Part shown: piece after piece, positions 1 to 7,804 of the stretch
How the letters are laid out: each line of letters begins with the position of its first letter
Numbering within the stretch: position 1 is the stretch's first letter
DNA from: Stutzerimonas stutzeri KOS6
GTDB taxonomy: Bacteria; Pseudomonadota; Gammaproteobacteria; Pseudomonadales; Pseudomonadaceae
Reading direction: 5' to 3'
NCBI RefSeq assembly: GCF_000307775.2
Contig: NZ_KK020676.1
Location: forward strand, 2,442,341 to 2,506,340
DNA length: 64,000 bases
Made by a program: the position numbers and the translations under genes
Notes under the pieces: generated by a model
Told to the model about the DNA's origin: nothing
Database searches by the model: none
What the model saw: the letters and a program-made list of their open reading frames with translations, nothing else

Positions 1-366
1 AATAAAAAGGGGAGCCATCGAGGCTCCCCTTCAGGGCGTGTTGCTTTGTTCTTCTTCTGCTGACGGGCTTGTTGTTATTGTTCGTAACCCGGCCGGACCA
101 ACGTCCGTATAGCTGTCCACCAGGGACATAAAGAACAAACGGATTATTTTGGTCGCTGATGTTGCCACTGCCCTCGCGGGCTCAACCGGTTCTGGAGCTG
201 CCTCAAGGCAGTTTTGTTGTTCTCGGTCCGGTCGACAGGAAACCTGTCGGGCAATTCCTCTCCAAAAGAATCAGTTTGCTACGCCTCCACATGCTTGTTT
301 TTATTGTGTCGGAGCCGCTACGTGTTGTTCTTGTTATGGGATGTGCTTTCTTGTTTTTGTTATACG
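1..366 (-). ncRNA. crcZ: CrcZ/CrcY-family Crc-Hfq sequestering small RNA
   Basis: No convincing protein is encoded here. The minus strand carries six A-rich clusters of the AANAANAA type, near plus positions 348-361, 323-334, 296-308, 212-223, 69-83 and 46-59, separated by GC-rich segments and ended by a strong hairpin plus T-run at 1-30. In pseudomonads, RNAs of this layout (CrcZ, CrcY, CrcX; about 350-400 nt) titrate Hfq/Crc and so relieve catabolite repression under control of CbrAB and sigma-54. A sigma-54 promoter at 377-390 and a CbrB-type palindrome at 489-514 lie upstream. The predicted length of about 365 nt fits. Which paralogue this is cannot be told, because the gene to the left lies outside the window. 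The start is inferred from the promoter spacing. Confidence 0.85.
8..30 (-). terminator. Rho-independent terminator of the Crc-type RNA
   Basis: A nine-base-pair stem (8-16 with 22-30, loop ATCGA) is followed on the minus strand by TTTTATT. It is the 3' end of the small RNA. Confidence 0.9.
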
Positions 367-376
367 AACAACATAA

Positions 377-390
377 GCATTAGCCATGCC
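377..390 (-). promoter_or_regulatory. Sigma-54 (-24/-12) promoter of the small RNA
   Basis: Read on the minus strand, TTGGCATG-N4-ATGCTT gives the invariant GG (389-390) and GC (377-378) separated by exactly ten bases, as sigma-54 promoters require. The expected start site is near 366. The upstream CbrB-type palindrome supports RpoN-dependent activation. Confidence 0.85.
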
Positions 391-488
391 AACTCATGAG
401 TTTCGTTATTTTTCAATCGGTTAGCGATCTCAACTACGCCTCCACAGGAATGCTCGACGGCAGATTCGTTACCGTGCTCCCCAGTGAA

Positions 489-514
489 CGTTACGCTATA
501 CGAAAGGAGTAACA
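489..514 (-). promoter_or_regulatory. CbrB-type upstream activator site
   Basis: The minus strand reads TGTTAC-N14-GTAACG, an inverted repeat matching the TGTTAC-N14-GTAACA element I recall for CbrB at crcZ-type promoters. It lies about 100 bp upstream of the -24/-12 promoter, a normal distance for an enhancer-binding protein. A further GTAACG half-site lies closer to the promoter (about 468-473). Confidence 0.75.
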
Positions 515-550
515 CCTTTGGGTAGCTGTCTCTGCTTGCCCGGCCCAACG

Positions 551-576
551 CCCCTGGCAGCGGTCACTGTCAGGGG
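551..576. other. Hairpin between small membrane gene and small RNA
   Basis: A ten-base-pair stem (551-560 with 567-576, one wobble pair, six-base loop) sits just downstream of the small membrane gene on the minus strand. It lacks a T-run, so it may be a weak terminator or an mRNA 3'-end stabiliser. Confidence 0.4.
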
Positions 577-631
577 ATCGGTCGCTCGATGGACATAGCA
601 GGTTCGTCGGCTGGTTAGCGCCTGGGGCGTA

Positions 632-850
632 TCAGGCGTCTGCTGTCAGTACAGCAGTTTCCTTGCGTCTGGCCAGATAGTCGCAGACCGCGATAGCCAG
701 CAGTGGAACGACACCAACGTTGAGGGCAGCGTGCCAGGTTCCCAAAAGACCCACAAAAAGCATCCCCACGACTACGATCGCGGCGAGGCAATGAGCAAGG
801 AAACGGCACAGTTCAAGTGCAACTACTTGTTGCTCGGCATTGTTATTCAT
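632..850 (-). CDS. Small two-helix membrane protein, unknown function
   Basis: The 72-residue product is not recognised. Two hydrophobic stretches (about residues 14-36 and 40-56) are joined by a short GTWHAAL segment, so it should be a small inner-membrane hairpin protein. The C-terminus (ARRKE) is cationic. The start ATG at 850 was chosen over one at 898 because GGGGAG lies nine bases upstream of it, while the longer form has no ribosome site. It is transcribed in the same direction as the downstream small RNA but is separated from it by a hairpin and the sigma-54 regulatory region. Moderately confident that it is expressed; function unknown. Confidence 0.5.
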   Translation of the reverse strand: MNNNAEQQVVALELCRFLAHCLAAIVVVGMLFVGLLGTWHAALNVGVVPLLAIAVCDYLARRKETAVLTADA

Positions 851-1194
851 GACGTTTGACTCCCCGTTTTTGTTGTAATAAGCAGCCTCCGATTTCATAT
901 TAGCCAGCTGCTGATGCAGCGCAACTTCAACCGACGTGCGGCACGTCTACGACGCGCATTCCAGCCTATAAAAAGCGTCCGAACGAAATCGAATCATTAC
1001 CTTCGAGCGATAGCTCGGCATTAGCGTTATATATACAGAAGTCGCTTTCCTGACCGGCTGTCCAATATGCGGTCGCCAACCGACATCAAACGAAACGGCA
1101 GTTCAACAAGGAAAGTTTTTTTCAAAAGCCTGAAGAACAGCCGCTGCCGAGCGGCTTGGCACGTGTCCGAGCGCCGGCGGCTCGACCATGGCAC
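851..1194. other. Gene-free gap
   Basis: No supported gene, repeat or RNA was seen here. The stretch contains a short AT-rich patch (about 1025-1040) and lies downstream of the racemase remnant. Confidence 0.5.
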
Positions 1195-1525
1195 TCAATC
1201 CCAGTCTGCGCAGAGCGCACATTCAAGCGTCCGCCGAGCCTTGCCGGGCGTGCGCGAGAAACGCGGAGCTGGCGCGACCCGCATCGATGCCGTCGAATTC
1301 CTGATAAACGCCTCGCTGGCGCAGATGCGGATATCCAGCGTCAGTGTCTTGCGACCACGATCGATTACCGGATTCGGCCAGCCGTTGCCATCCTCGCGCT
1401 CGATACGCAGCACTTCGGCGCCCATGTCCGCCAGCAGCATCGCGCAATGCGGGCCTGGCCCGATCCCGGCAAATTCCAGCACGCGCAGGACTGGCGGGCA
1501 CGTTGTAATCTTCATTGGGCAGCAT
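1195..1525 (-). pseudogene. Alpha-methylacyl-CoA racemase / family III CoA-transferase remnant
   Basis: The fragment starts with a good ribosome site (AAGGAGG) and ATG at 1525, but the reading frame shifts after about ten codons. The second frame gives VLRVLEFAGIGPGP, LLADMGAEVLRIER and DRGRKTLTLDIR, the first 60 or so residues of the CaiB/AMACR family. It then jumps directly to what looks like the family's C-terminus: EFDGID in one frame, then APAPRFSRTPGKARR in the other. About 270 internal codons of a normal 370-390-residue enzyme are missing, and at least two further frameshifts are present. The gene was the third member of the dehydrogenase-thiolase operon and is surely inactive. Family assignment rests on these motifs read by eye. 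Confidence 0.75.
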
Positions 1526-1538
1526 GGGCGCCTCCTTA

Positions 1539-1679
1539 GGCTCTGTACGAAAAGTGCCTGCGCTCGGTGATGCTTCGTTAAAAACGGGTTCGGAATGCTC
1601 ATTTACAGCACGTAAACTCCGCTTCCTCACCCGTTTTTGCCTCGCCTGACCTTCGCTCGACGACTTTTCGTACAGAACC
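1539..1679. mobile_element. 141-bp MITE-like element
   Basis: Seventeen-base terminal inverted repeats (GGCTCTGTACGAAAAGT on the left, GGTTCTGTACGAAAAGT on the right, read inward; one mismatch) bound a non-coding 141-bp segment. The element is flanked by TA on each side (1537-1538 and 1680-1681), consistent with a TA target duplication. It lies between the thiolase and the racemase remnant. Removing it with one TA copy leaves a thiolase stop TAA that overlaps the AAGGAGG ribosome site of the racemase gene, a natural operon junction. A partner transposase is not in the window. Confidence 0.8.
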
Positions 1680-2863
1680 TAGATCAGTTCGACAGCCATG
1701 GCCGTGGCTTCGCCGCCGCCGATGCAGATCGCTGCCACACCGCGGCGCAAACCACGCGCCCGCAATGCCGAAAGCAGGGTCACCAGAATCCGCGCGCCGG
1801 ACGCACCCACCGGATGGCCGAGCGCGCAGGCACCGCCGTTGACGTTGACCTTGGCGTGGTCCAAACCCAGCTCGCGCATGGCGGCCATGGCGACCACGGC
1901 GAAGGCTTCGTTGATCTCGAACAGTTCCACGTCTTCAGTGGACCAGCCGGTGCGTTCCATCAGTTTGCGGATTGCCCCGATCGGCGCGGTGGTGAACAGA
2001 TTCGGCGCATCGGCGTAGGCCGCGTGGCCGTGGATCACCGCCTGTGGCTGCAGGCCCCAACGCTCGGCTTCGGAGCGACGCATCAGCAGCAGCGCGGCGG
2101 CACCGTCGGAAATCGAGCTGGAATTGGCTGCGGTCACCGTACCACCCTCGCGGAACGCCGGCTTCAGGCCGGGAATCTTCTCCGGCATCGCCTTGGGCGG
2201 CTGCTCGTCGTCGCGGATCTGCCGCTGCTGTTTGCCCTGGGTGACCTCCAGCGTGACGATCTCTTCGGCGAAACGCCCCTCGCTGATGGCTGCCTGAGCG
2301 CGACGCAGGGACTCTAACGCATAGGAATCCTGGGCTTCACGGCTGAAGCCGAAGGCGTCGGCGCATTCCTCGGCGAAGGTGCCCATCAGTCGGCCCCTGT
2401 CGAACGAGTCCTCCAGGCCGTCAAGAAACATGTGGTCGAGTACCCGGCCATGACCCATGCGGTAGCCGCCGCGGGCGCGGTCGAGCAGGTAAGGCGCGTT
2501 GGACATGCTTTCCATGCCGCCGGCGACGACAATATCGGCGCTGCCGGCGAGCAGCTGGTCGTGGGCCATGATCACCGTCTGCATGCCCGAACCGCACATC
2601 TTGTTGACCGTGGTACAGGTGGTCGCGCGGGTCAGTCCGGCGCTCAACGCCGCCTGGCGTGCGGGCGCCTGGCCCTGGCCGGCCGGCAACACGCAGCCCA
2701 TCAGCACGTCCTGCACGTTCTCGACCGGCAGGCCGCTGCGTTCCACGGTGGCGCGGATGGCGGCAGCACCGAGCTGCCAGGCGGTCATGCCCTGCAGGTC
2801 GCCCTGAAAGCCGCCCATGGGCGTGCGCGCGCTGCTGACGATTACGATCGGATCATCTTTCAT
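1679..2863 (-). CDS. Acetyl-CoA C-acyltransferase (thiolase)
   Basis: This 394-residue thiolase is of normal family length. It cleaves 3-ketoacyl-CoA with free CoA, or condenses acyl-CoAs, in the cytoplasm. Visible signatures are NKMCGSGMQ near residue 90 (acyl-accepting Cys), GGMESMSN, NGGACALGHPVGASG near 345 (catalytic His) and CIGGGEA near 380 (second Cys). It follows the short-chain dehydrogenase by 12 bp, so the two should act in sequence in beta-oxidation of a special acid. The last codon is followed by a stop (TAG) whose final G comes from the inserted MITE-like element; the native stop was probably TAA. The exact substrate is unknown. Confidence 0.9.
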   Translation of the reverse strand: MKDDPIVIVSSARTPMGGFQGDLQGMTAWQLGAAAIRATVERSGLPVENVQDVLMGCVLPAGQGQAPARQAALSAGLTRATTCTTVNKMCGSGMQTVIMAHDQLLAGSADIVVAGGMESMSNAPYLLDRARGGYRMGHGRVLDHMFLDGLEDSFDRGRLMGTFAEECADAFGFSREAQDSYALESLRRAQAAISEGRFAEEIVTLEVTQGKQQRQIRDDEQPPKAMPEKIPGLKPAFREGGTVTAANSSSISDGAAALLLMRRSEAERWGLQPQAVIHGHAAYADAPNLFTTAPIGAIRKLMERTGWSTEDVELFEINEAFAVVAMAAMRELGLDHAKVNVNGGACALGHPVGASGARILVTLLSALRARGLRRGVAAICIGGGEATAMAVELI

Positions 2864-2875
2864 CTTCTGCTTCCT

Positions 2876-3643
2876 TCACTTGGCGGCCATGCGCAAGGCA
2901 CCGTCGAGACGGATCACCTCGCCGTTGAGCATGCTGTTCTCGAAGATGTGCCGCACCAGCGCGGCGTACTCGGCCGGCTGGCCCAGGCGTGGCGGGAATG
3001 GCACGCCGGCGGCCAGCGAGTCGCGGATTTCCTGGCTCATGCCGGCCATCATCGGCGTCTCGAATACGCCGGGGGCGATGGTCATCACGCGGATGCCGAA
3101 GCGCGCCAGCTCCCTGGCAGCCGGCAATGTCATGCTGACCACTCCGCCCTTGGACGCGGCATAGGCGGTCTGGCCGATCTGCCCGTCGAAGGCGGCGATG
3201 GAGGCGGTATTGATGATCGCGCCGCGCTCGCCGCTCTCGTCCGGCGGGTTCTCGGCCATCGCCTCGGCGGCCAGCCGCAGCATGTTGAAGCTGCCGATCA
3301 GGTTGATGCCAACGATGCGACTGAAGCGGTCCAGGCTGTGCGGGCCGTTGCGCCCCAGTACCTTTTCGCCGCCGGCGACGCCGGCACAATTCACCAGTCC
3401 GTGCAGCGCGCCGAAGCGCTCCCGCGCGGCGCTGACGGCGCGGCGGGCGGCCTGTTCGTCACGGATGTCGGCGACCGCACTGAACGCATTGGCACCCAGC
3501 GCCTGGGCAGTGGCCTGCGCCGCCGTTTCGTCGAGATCGACCAGAAGCACCTTGCCACCTGACTCCACCAGCGCCTGCGCCGCCGCAGCCCCGAGGCCGG
3601 ACGCGCCGCCAGTGACGAGGAATACCTTGTCGAGAATCTGCAT
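2876..3643 (-). CDS. Short-chain 3-hydroxyacyl-CoA dehydrogenase
   Basis: The 255-residue classical SDR resembles the 17-beta-HSD10 / 3-hydroxy-2-methylbutyryl-CoA dehydrogenase group. The NAD-binding TGGASGLG motif is at residues 12-19, the acidic VDLD after beta-2 suggests NAD preference, NCAG lies near 88, and the YAASKGG catalytic Tyr/Lys lies near 162-166. The C-terminus ([19 protein letters not shown]) is typical of that group. GGGAGAG precedes the ATG. It is the first structural gene of the operon, followed by the thiolase and the broken racemase. A role in catabolism of a branched or alpha-methyl acyl-CoA is inferred from this set. Confidence 0.85.
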   Translation of the reverse strand: MQILDKVFLVTGGASGLGAAAAQALVESGGKVLLVDLDETAAQATAQALGANAFSAVADIRDEQAARRAVSAARERFGALHGLVNCAGVAGGEKVLGRNGPHSLDRFSRIVGINLIGSFNMLRLAAEAMAENPPDESGERGAIINTASIAAFDGQIGQTAYAASKGGVVSMTLPAARELARFGIRVMTIAPGVFETPMMAGMSQEIRDSLAAGVPFPPRLGQPAEYAALVRHIFENSMLNGEVIRLDGALRMAAK

Positions 3644-3798
3644 GGCGCTCTCCCGTGTTTGTTGTTATTCGGTGCGATGCCGAGGCCATCTTTGGACAGC
3701 GACACGGGTGCGGCAATGGTCGATCTGCTCAACCTGCCTGACCGTTTTGGCCAATGGCAAAAGGCGACTACGTCGATGGGCGAAGGATGTACGGGCAG

Positions 3799-3866
3799 TT
3801 GCTGGGCTGAAGCCCACCCTACAGGTGAGGGGGCGATACTCCGTAGGGTGGGCTTTAGCCCAGCAA
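3799..3866. repeat. REP-like inverted repeat
   Basis: Two 24-base arms (3799-3822 and 3843-3866) are inverted copies with one mismatch. They are built around TGGGCT-AAGCCCACCCTAC and separated by 20 bases. The repeat sits in the gap after the AraC-type regulator and before the dehydrogenase. It resembles the extragenic palindromes scattered in Pseudomonas genomes and could stop or stabilise the regulator transcript. Confidence 0.75.
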
Positions 3867-3873
3867 CGCGCGA

Positions 3874-4941
3874 TCAGTCGCGAGCCGGAGCGACCATCAG
3901 ATTGCGGTAGTGCCCGGGATTGATACCAGACCACTTGCGGAACGCCTTGTAGAACGAACTGACATCGGCAAAACCCAGCTGCCCGGCGATCTCGCCGTAG
4001 CTGATGGCGGCATCGGCGAGCCATTCGGTGGCCATCTCCTGACGCAATCCGTCCTTGATAGCCTGGTAGGGCTGCCCCGCTTCCGCCAGGCGACGGCGCA
4101 GGGTCGACGCCGACATGCAGAGCTCCTGCGCCAGCGTCTCGCTGTCCGGCCAGCGTTCGGCGGGCAGGCTGCGCAGGCGCTGCTTGATGCGGCTGGCCAG
4201 GCTGGAGTGGTCGCGATAGCGCACCAGGATGTTGGCCGGCGCCCCGGCGAGAAAGCTGCGCAGCTCCGCTTCGCTGCGGCGGATCGGCAGGCCGAGCACT
4301 TCGGCGGCGAAAATGATCCGGGTCGAGGGCCGGTCGAAACGCAGGTTGTCGGAAAACATGACGCGGTAATCGTCGGTGTAGTCCGGCTCGGCACAGCGCA
4401 GTTCGACCGCCAGCAAGGGGATGCGTCGCCCCACCAGCCAACAGGCCAGGCCGTGCAGGAGCATCCAGAAGGTGAAGTAGCAGAACGCTCGCGCCGGCTC
4501 GGCATTGCGCTCGCGCAGCACGACCTCGGCCAGGCTCTGGCTGCGGATCAGCTTGCCGCGCAGGTTCTCCAGCCCCAGCCCGAGAAAGCTCAATGCATGA
4601 GTCAGCGCCTTTTCCAGCGTTGGCTGCTGGACGCAGCTACGGCTGAGAAAGACGAAGCTGCCCGAGCGTAGCCGCCGCGGGTCCATGCCGAAGAACTCGT
4701 CGTCGAAGCGTCGCGCCAGGCGCAGCCAGAGTTGCGAGTACTCGCACACGTCCATGCGCCCGTCGGGATCTCGCAGGCAGGTCGGGTCGAGTCCTATTTC
4801 GTCCAGTAACTGCTCGGCCGACAGCCCGGACTGCACGAAGCCGAGCAGCGCCTCGGCCACCAACCGGGCGCTGATGCTGTCCCGGCTGGCACTGGCCGGG
4901 ACGATGGTGTCTTCCGGTTTCGTTTGCCATTCGATGGCCAT
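3874..4941 (-). CDS. AraC-family transcriptional regulator
   Basis: The 355-residue protein has an N-terminal ligand-sensing domain of the Arabinose_bd / OruR type (roughly residues 30-210) and a C-terminal double helix-turn-helix. The first HTH region is LAQELCMSASTLRRRL, and the family signature AISYGEIAGQLGFADVSSFYKAFRKWSG lies near the end. The ATG at 4941 was preferred because AGGA lies seven bases upstream and the length suits the family; starts at 4977 or further up would overlap the membrane gene upstream. It is upstream of and co-oriented with the dehydrogenase-thiolase operon, which it probably controls. The effector is unknown. Confidence 0.85.
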   Translation of the reverse strand: MAIEWQTKPEDTIVPASASRDSISARLVAEALLGFVQSGLSAEQLLDEIGLDPTCLRDPDGRMDVCEYSQLWLRLARRFDDEFFGMDPRRLRSGSFVFLSRSCVQQPTLEKALTHALSFLGLGLENLRGKLIRSQSLAEVVLRERNAEPARAFCYFTFWMLLHGLACWLVGRRIPLLAVELRCAEPDYTDDYRVMFSDNLRFDRPSTRIIFAAEVLGLPIRRSEAELRSFLAGAPANILVRYRDHSSLASRIKQRLRSLPAERWPDSETLAQELCMSASTLRRRLAEAGQPYQAIKDGLRQEMATEWLADAAISYGEIAGQLGFADVSSFYKAFRKWSGINPGHYRNLMVAPARD

Positions 4942-5012
4942 GCGTCCTGGATCCTGCCCGGTCTCGATGCCGGTCATGATCGGCCAGCCACGCCGTGCTG
5001 TCAGCACTTGCG

Positions 5013-5471
5013 TCACATCCAGCCGAGCGTGAGTCCCATCACCATCAGGTAACGTCCGGTCTTGGCCAGGATGACGATCGGCAGGAAGCTCCACAGGGGT
5101 TCGCGCATCACGCCAGCTACCAGAGTCAGCGGGTCACCGATGATCGGCACCCAGCTGAGTAGCAAGGTCCAGCGACCGTAACGGTGATAGCAGTGTTGCG
5201 CCCGGGCCAGTTGCCGCTCGTTGACCGGAAACCAGCGCCTGTGACGGAGCTGCTCGACGTAACGGCCCAACAGCCAGTTCACCAGCGAGCCCAGTACATT
5301 GCCCAGGCTGGCCACGGCCACCAGTCCCCAGACCCCGTAGCGCTCCGAAAGCAGAAGGCCGGCGAGCACCGTTTCGGACTGCAGGGGCAACAGCGTGGCA
5401 GCCCCAAAGGCTGCGAGAAAAAGACCGAGATAGCCGGAAAACGCGAACATCGACCGCCCCGCGAGCAGCAT
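5013..5471 (-). CDS. YqaA/DedA-type VTT-domain membrane protein
   Basis: The 152-residue inner-membrane protein has about four hydrophobic segments and the VTT/SNARE-associated core, with LPLQSETVLAGLLL, GNVLGSLVNWLLGRYV and a membrane-embedded PIIGDPLTLVAGVMR motif. This matches the short YqaA subgroup. The wider DedA superfamily includes lipid scramblase/flippase-like proteins, but the substrate of YqaA proteins is not settled. The start is uncertain: a TTG at 5477, an ATG at 5471 and an ATG at 5450 are in frame and none has a clear ribosome site. Confidence 0.8.
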   Translation of the reverse strand: MLLAGRSMFAFSGYLGLFLAAFGAATLLPLQSETVLAGLLLSERYGVWGLVAVASLGNVLGSLVNWLLGRYVEQLRHRRWFPVNERQLARAQHCYHRYGRWTLLLSWVPIIGDPLTLVAGVMREPLWSFLPIVILAKTGRYLMVMGLTLGWM

Positions 5472-5519
5472 CCTCAATGGTGCGGCAGTATGCTTGAAAC
5501 GGTCGGATCGCGTCTTCGC

Positions 5520-5975
5520 TTACATCTCGTGAATGCGCCCCACCTGCCGGGCCAGACGCATCGTCTCGTGCTCCTCGAGGCGTAGCAGGTCTTCAGCCAG
5601 GCTACGCGCGCCGTCGATCTCGGCACGACGTGCCAGGGAGCGGTAAAGGTCGATGACCTGGTTGTGGATGGTGAAGATATCCAGCGAAATATCCTCCACC
5701 GTCATGGTGTCGTAGGCCTTGCACGCCTGATTGCGCAGCACGGGGTTGCGCGTCAGATAGTCGTAGATCCAGGTGTGCAGCGCCTTGGGATCGGCATGTT
5801 TCTCGATCTTGTCGATGGTTTCGGCCAACGCGCGCTCATGATCCGCGAGGTACACCAGCAGCCATTTGGCGCGTGTTTCCTCGTGCTTGTTGGAACAGCG
5901 TGCCATGCAACGAGCCAGCATGGCGTGGGTGTCGCGTGTCCAGTCGATCAGGTCTTCGAATCGCTCGATCTTCAT
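5520..5975 (-). CDS. Conserved helical protein, ferritin-like character
   Basis: The 151-residue protein is not firmly recognised. It is rich in helix-forming residues, has no signal peptide or membrane segment, and contains scattered His/Glu pairs (KHEETRAKW, DHERALAETI, RLEEHETMRLARQVG) that suggest a four-helix ferritin- or hemerythrin-like bundle, possibly metal-binding. The ATG at 5975 is supported by GGGAG about eight bases upstream; a TTG two codons earlier is less likely. It is followed by the YqaA-type gene after 42 bp, on the same strand. Confidence 0.65.
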   Translation of the reverse strand: MKIERFEDLIDWTRDTHAMLARCMARCSNKHEETRAKWLLVYLADHERALAETIDKIEKHADPKALHTWIYDYLTRNPVLRNQACKAYDTMTVEDISLDIFTIHNQVIDLYRSLARRAEIDGARSLAEDLLRLEEHETMRLARQVGRIHEM

Positions 5976-6761
5976 CGCCAAATCTCCCTCATGTCAGTGC
6001 AAAAGCAGCGTGTTGCCTGCCGCCAGCGACACGAGCCTGCATGCTCGTTACACAATCCGCCATGACCGTGATTAGGGTCTGCCCCAGTTTCATCACACGC
6101 CGTACGAGGCGGGAACGGACCCAACAAAGACTAGCTCAGCGAATCACCCCGCGATTCATTAGCGACGATAACCTTGCGACAGATCATTACCGATGATGAC
6201 CGAACAGGGTATCGCCCTGGAGGCATGCCCTACCGGTCGGCGCGCTCCAGATGGAGTTCGGCGGGTTGAGCCCGATGATTACCCGGTCATGGCCGATCAC
6301 GAAGAAATGCCAACGGCCCGCTGGGCCGCCACTAGAGCTACGGCCTATCGAACCATTCCGCGGTGATGGACTCGCCGACACTCAAGGACAACGCGTTCGC
6401 CGTCAGCTCCGAGGCCGTCGGCACGATCAGCATCGACAATCCCATTGAAGGCAGATTTCGCACGGCAAGATACCGCCACCGGGCCCTCGCACTCTCGGCG
6501 CATCCTCGTGCGCCCAGCCATGGCGCTCGCCAGCGGCTTCTGCGATAGTTGCCCGGACCTGCCGCTCGCCCACAAGGCGTGCGGCTACCGTGACGCCTTG
6601 CCAGTTTCGCTGCATTTACCCTTCCGCAGCCAGCCGCGTCCCTTCGCGCCATCCGCGCGTTCCCGATGGCCTCATCCCGCCATCGCTTTTGCCGACGCTG
6701 TCCAGCAGTGCGGCATTCGCCGACGCAAATCATAAAAGACCGATCCGAACAAGGACGCCCC
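5976..6761. other. Long gap upstream of the TRAP genes; possible decayed ORF
   Basis: No intact gene is supported. On the minus strand, two overlapping frames could be pieces of one small decayed gene. One ends ESITAEWFDRP near 6341, and another carries GRWHFFVIGHDRVIIGLNPP down to 6187. I do not recognise the family. No convincing promoter for the TRAP operon was found by eye. Confidence 0.3.
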
Positions 6762-7757
6762 ATGAAACTGACCCGCTGCCTCACCGCGCTGGCCGCCGCT
6801 GCCGCCCTGTCTGCCACTTTCACCGCCTCCGCCCGCGAATATTCGGTATCCACCGTGCTCTCCGACGCCTTCCCCTGGGGCCAGGCCGCACAGAAGTGGG
6901 CCGACCTGGTGGAGGAGCGCTCCAAGGGTGAGATCACCCTGCGCATCTACCCCAACTCGCAGCTGGTCGCAGGCGACCAGACCAAGGAGTTCTCCGCCAT
7001 GCGCTCCGGCCTGATCGACATGGCCGTGGGCTCGACCATCAACTGGTCGCCGCAGGTACCGGAGCTGAACCTGTTCTCGCTGCCGTTCCTGATGCAGGAC
7101 AGCCAGGACCTGGACGCCATCACCGGCGGCGAGGCAGGCAAGATGGCCTTCGCCGCCATCGAGAAGCGCGGCATCGTGCCGCTGGCCTGGGGCGAGAACG
7201 GCTTCCGTGAACTGTCCAACTCGGTCAAGCCGGTGACGACGCCACAGGACCTGGCCGGCCTGAAGATCCGCGTGGTCGGCTCGCCGCTGTTCCAGGACAC
7301 TTTCACCGCCCTCGGCGCCAACCCAACCCAGATGAGCTGGGCCGACGCCAAGCCGGCGCTGACCACCGGCGCGGTGGACGGCCAGGAGAACCCACTGTCG
7401 GTATTCGACGTGGCGCGCATCGACCAGGTCGGGCAGAAGCACCTGACCCTCTGGCACTACATGGCCGACCCGCTGGTCTTCGCGGTCAACCAGCGCGTCT
7501 GGAAGCAGCTGCCCGAGGCCGACCGCGAACTGCTGCGCCAGGCCGCCATCGACGCTGGCAAGTGGGAGATCGAGCTGTCACGTAGCAGCGAAGCCAAGCG
7601 CCTGGATGACATCCGCGCCCGTGGCGTGGATGTCATCGAGCTGACGCCCGAGCAGCGCCAGGCCTTCGTCGAGGTCACCCGCAGCGTGCATGAGAAGTGG
7701 GCGCCGAAGATCGGCACCGAACTGATGGAAGCCGCCCGCGCGGCCACCGCCAAGTAA
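6762..7757 (+). CDS. dctP: TRAP transporter solute-binding protein, DctP family
   Basis: The 331-residue periplasmic receptor begins with a cleavable signal peptide (MKLTRCLTALAAAAALSATFTASA, cut after ASA) and shows DctP-family features. These are GDQTKEFSAMRSGLIDMAVG, GLKIRVVGSPLFQD (the region holding the ligand carboxylate-binding Arg) and QENPLSVF. It captures an organic acid and delivers it to the DctQM membrane pair. The ATG at 6762 was chosen because AAGGA precedes it and a signal peptide follows; a longer in-frame form adds implausible sequence. It is the first gene of dctP-dctQ-dctM. The substrate cannot be deduced from the sequence, and no two-component regulator adjoins. Confidence 0.9.
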   Translation: MKLTRCLTALAAAAALSATFTASAREYSVSTVLSDAFPWGQAAQKWADLVEERSKGEITLRIYPNSQLVAGDQTKEFSAMRSGLIDMAVGSTINWSPQVPELNLFSLPFLMQDSQDLDAITGGEAGKMAFAAIEKRGIVPLAWGENGFRELSNSVKPVTTPQDLAGLKIRVVGSPLFQDTFTALGANPTQMSWADAKPALTTGAVDGQENPLSVFDVARIDQVGQKHLTLWHYMADPLVFAVNQRVWKQLPEADRELLRQAAIDAGKWEIELSRSSEAKRLDDIRARGVDVIELTPEQRQAFVEVTRSVHEKWAPKIGTELMEAARAATAK

Positions 7758-7804
7758 AACCGTTCTGCCCGGCAGCGCGATGCCGCCGGGATTCGAGGAA
7801 ACCC

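Noticed and set aside
149..548. Short open frames in the first 550 bp
   Set aside because: They overlap the small RNA and its promoter, lack ribosome sites, and have unlikely composition (Cys-rich or low complexity).
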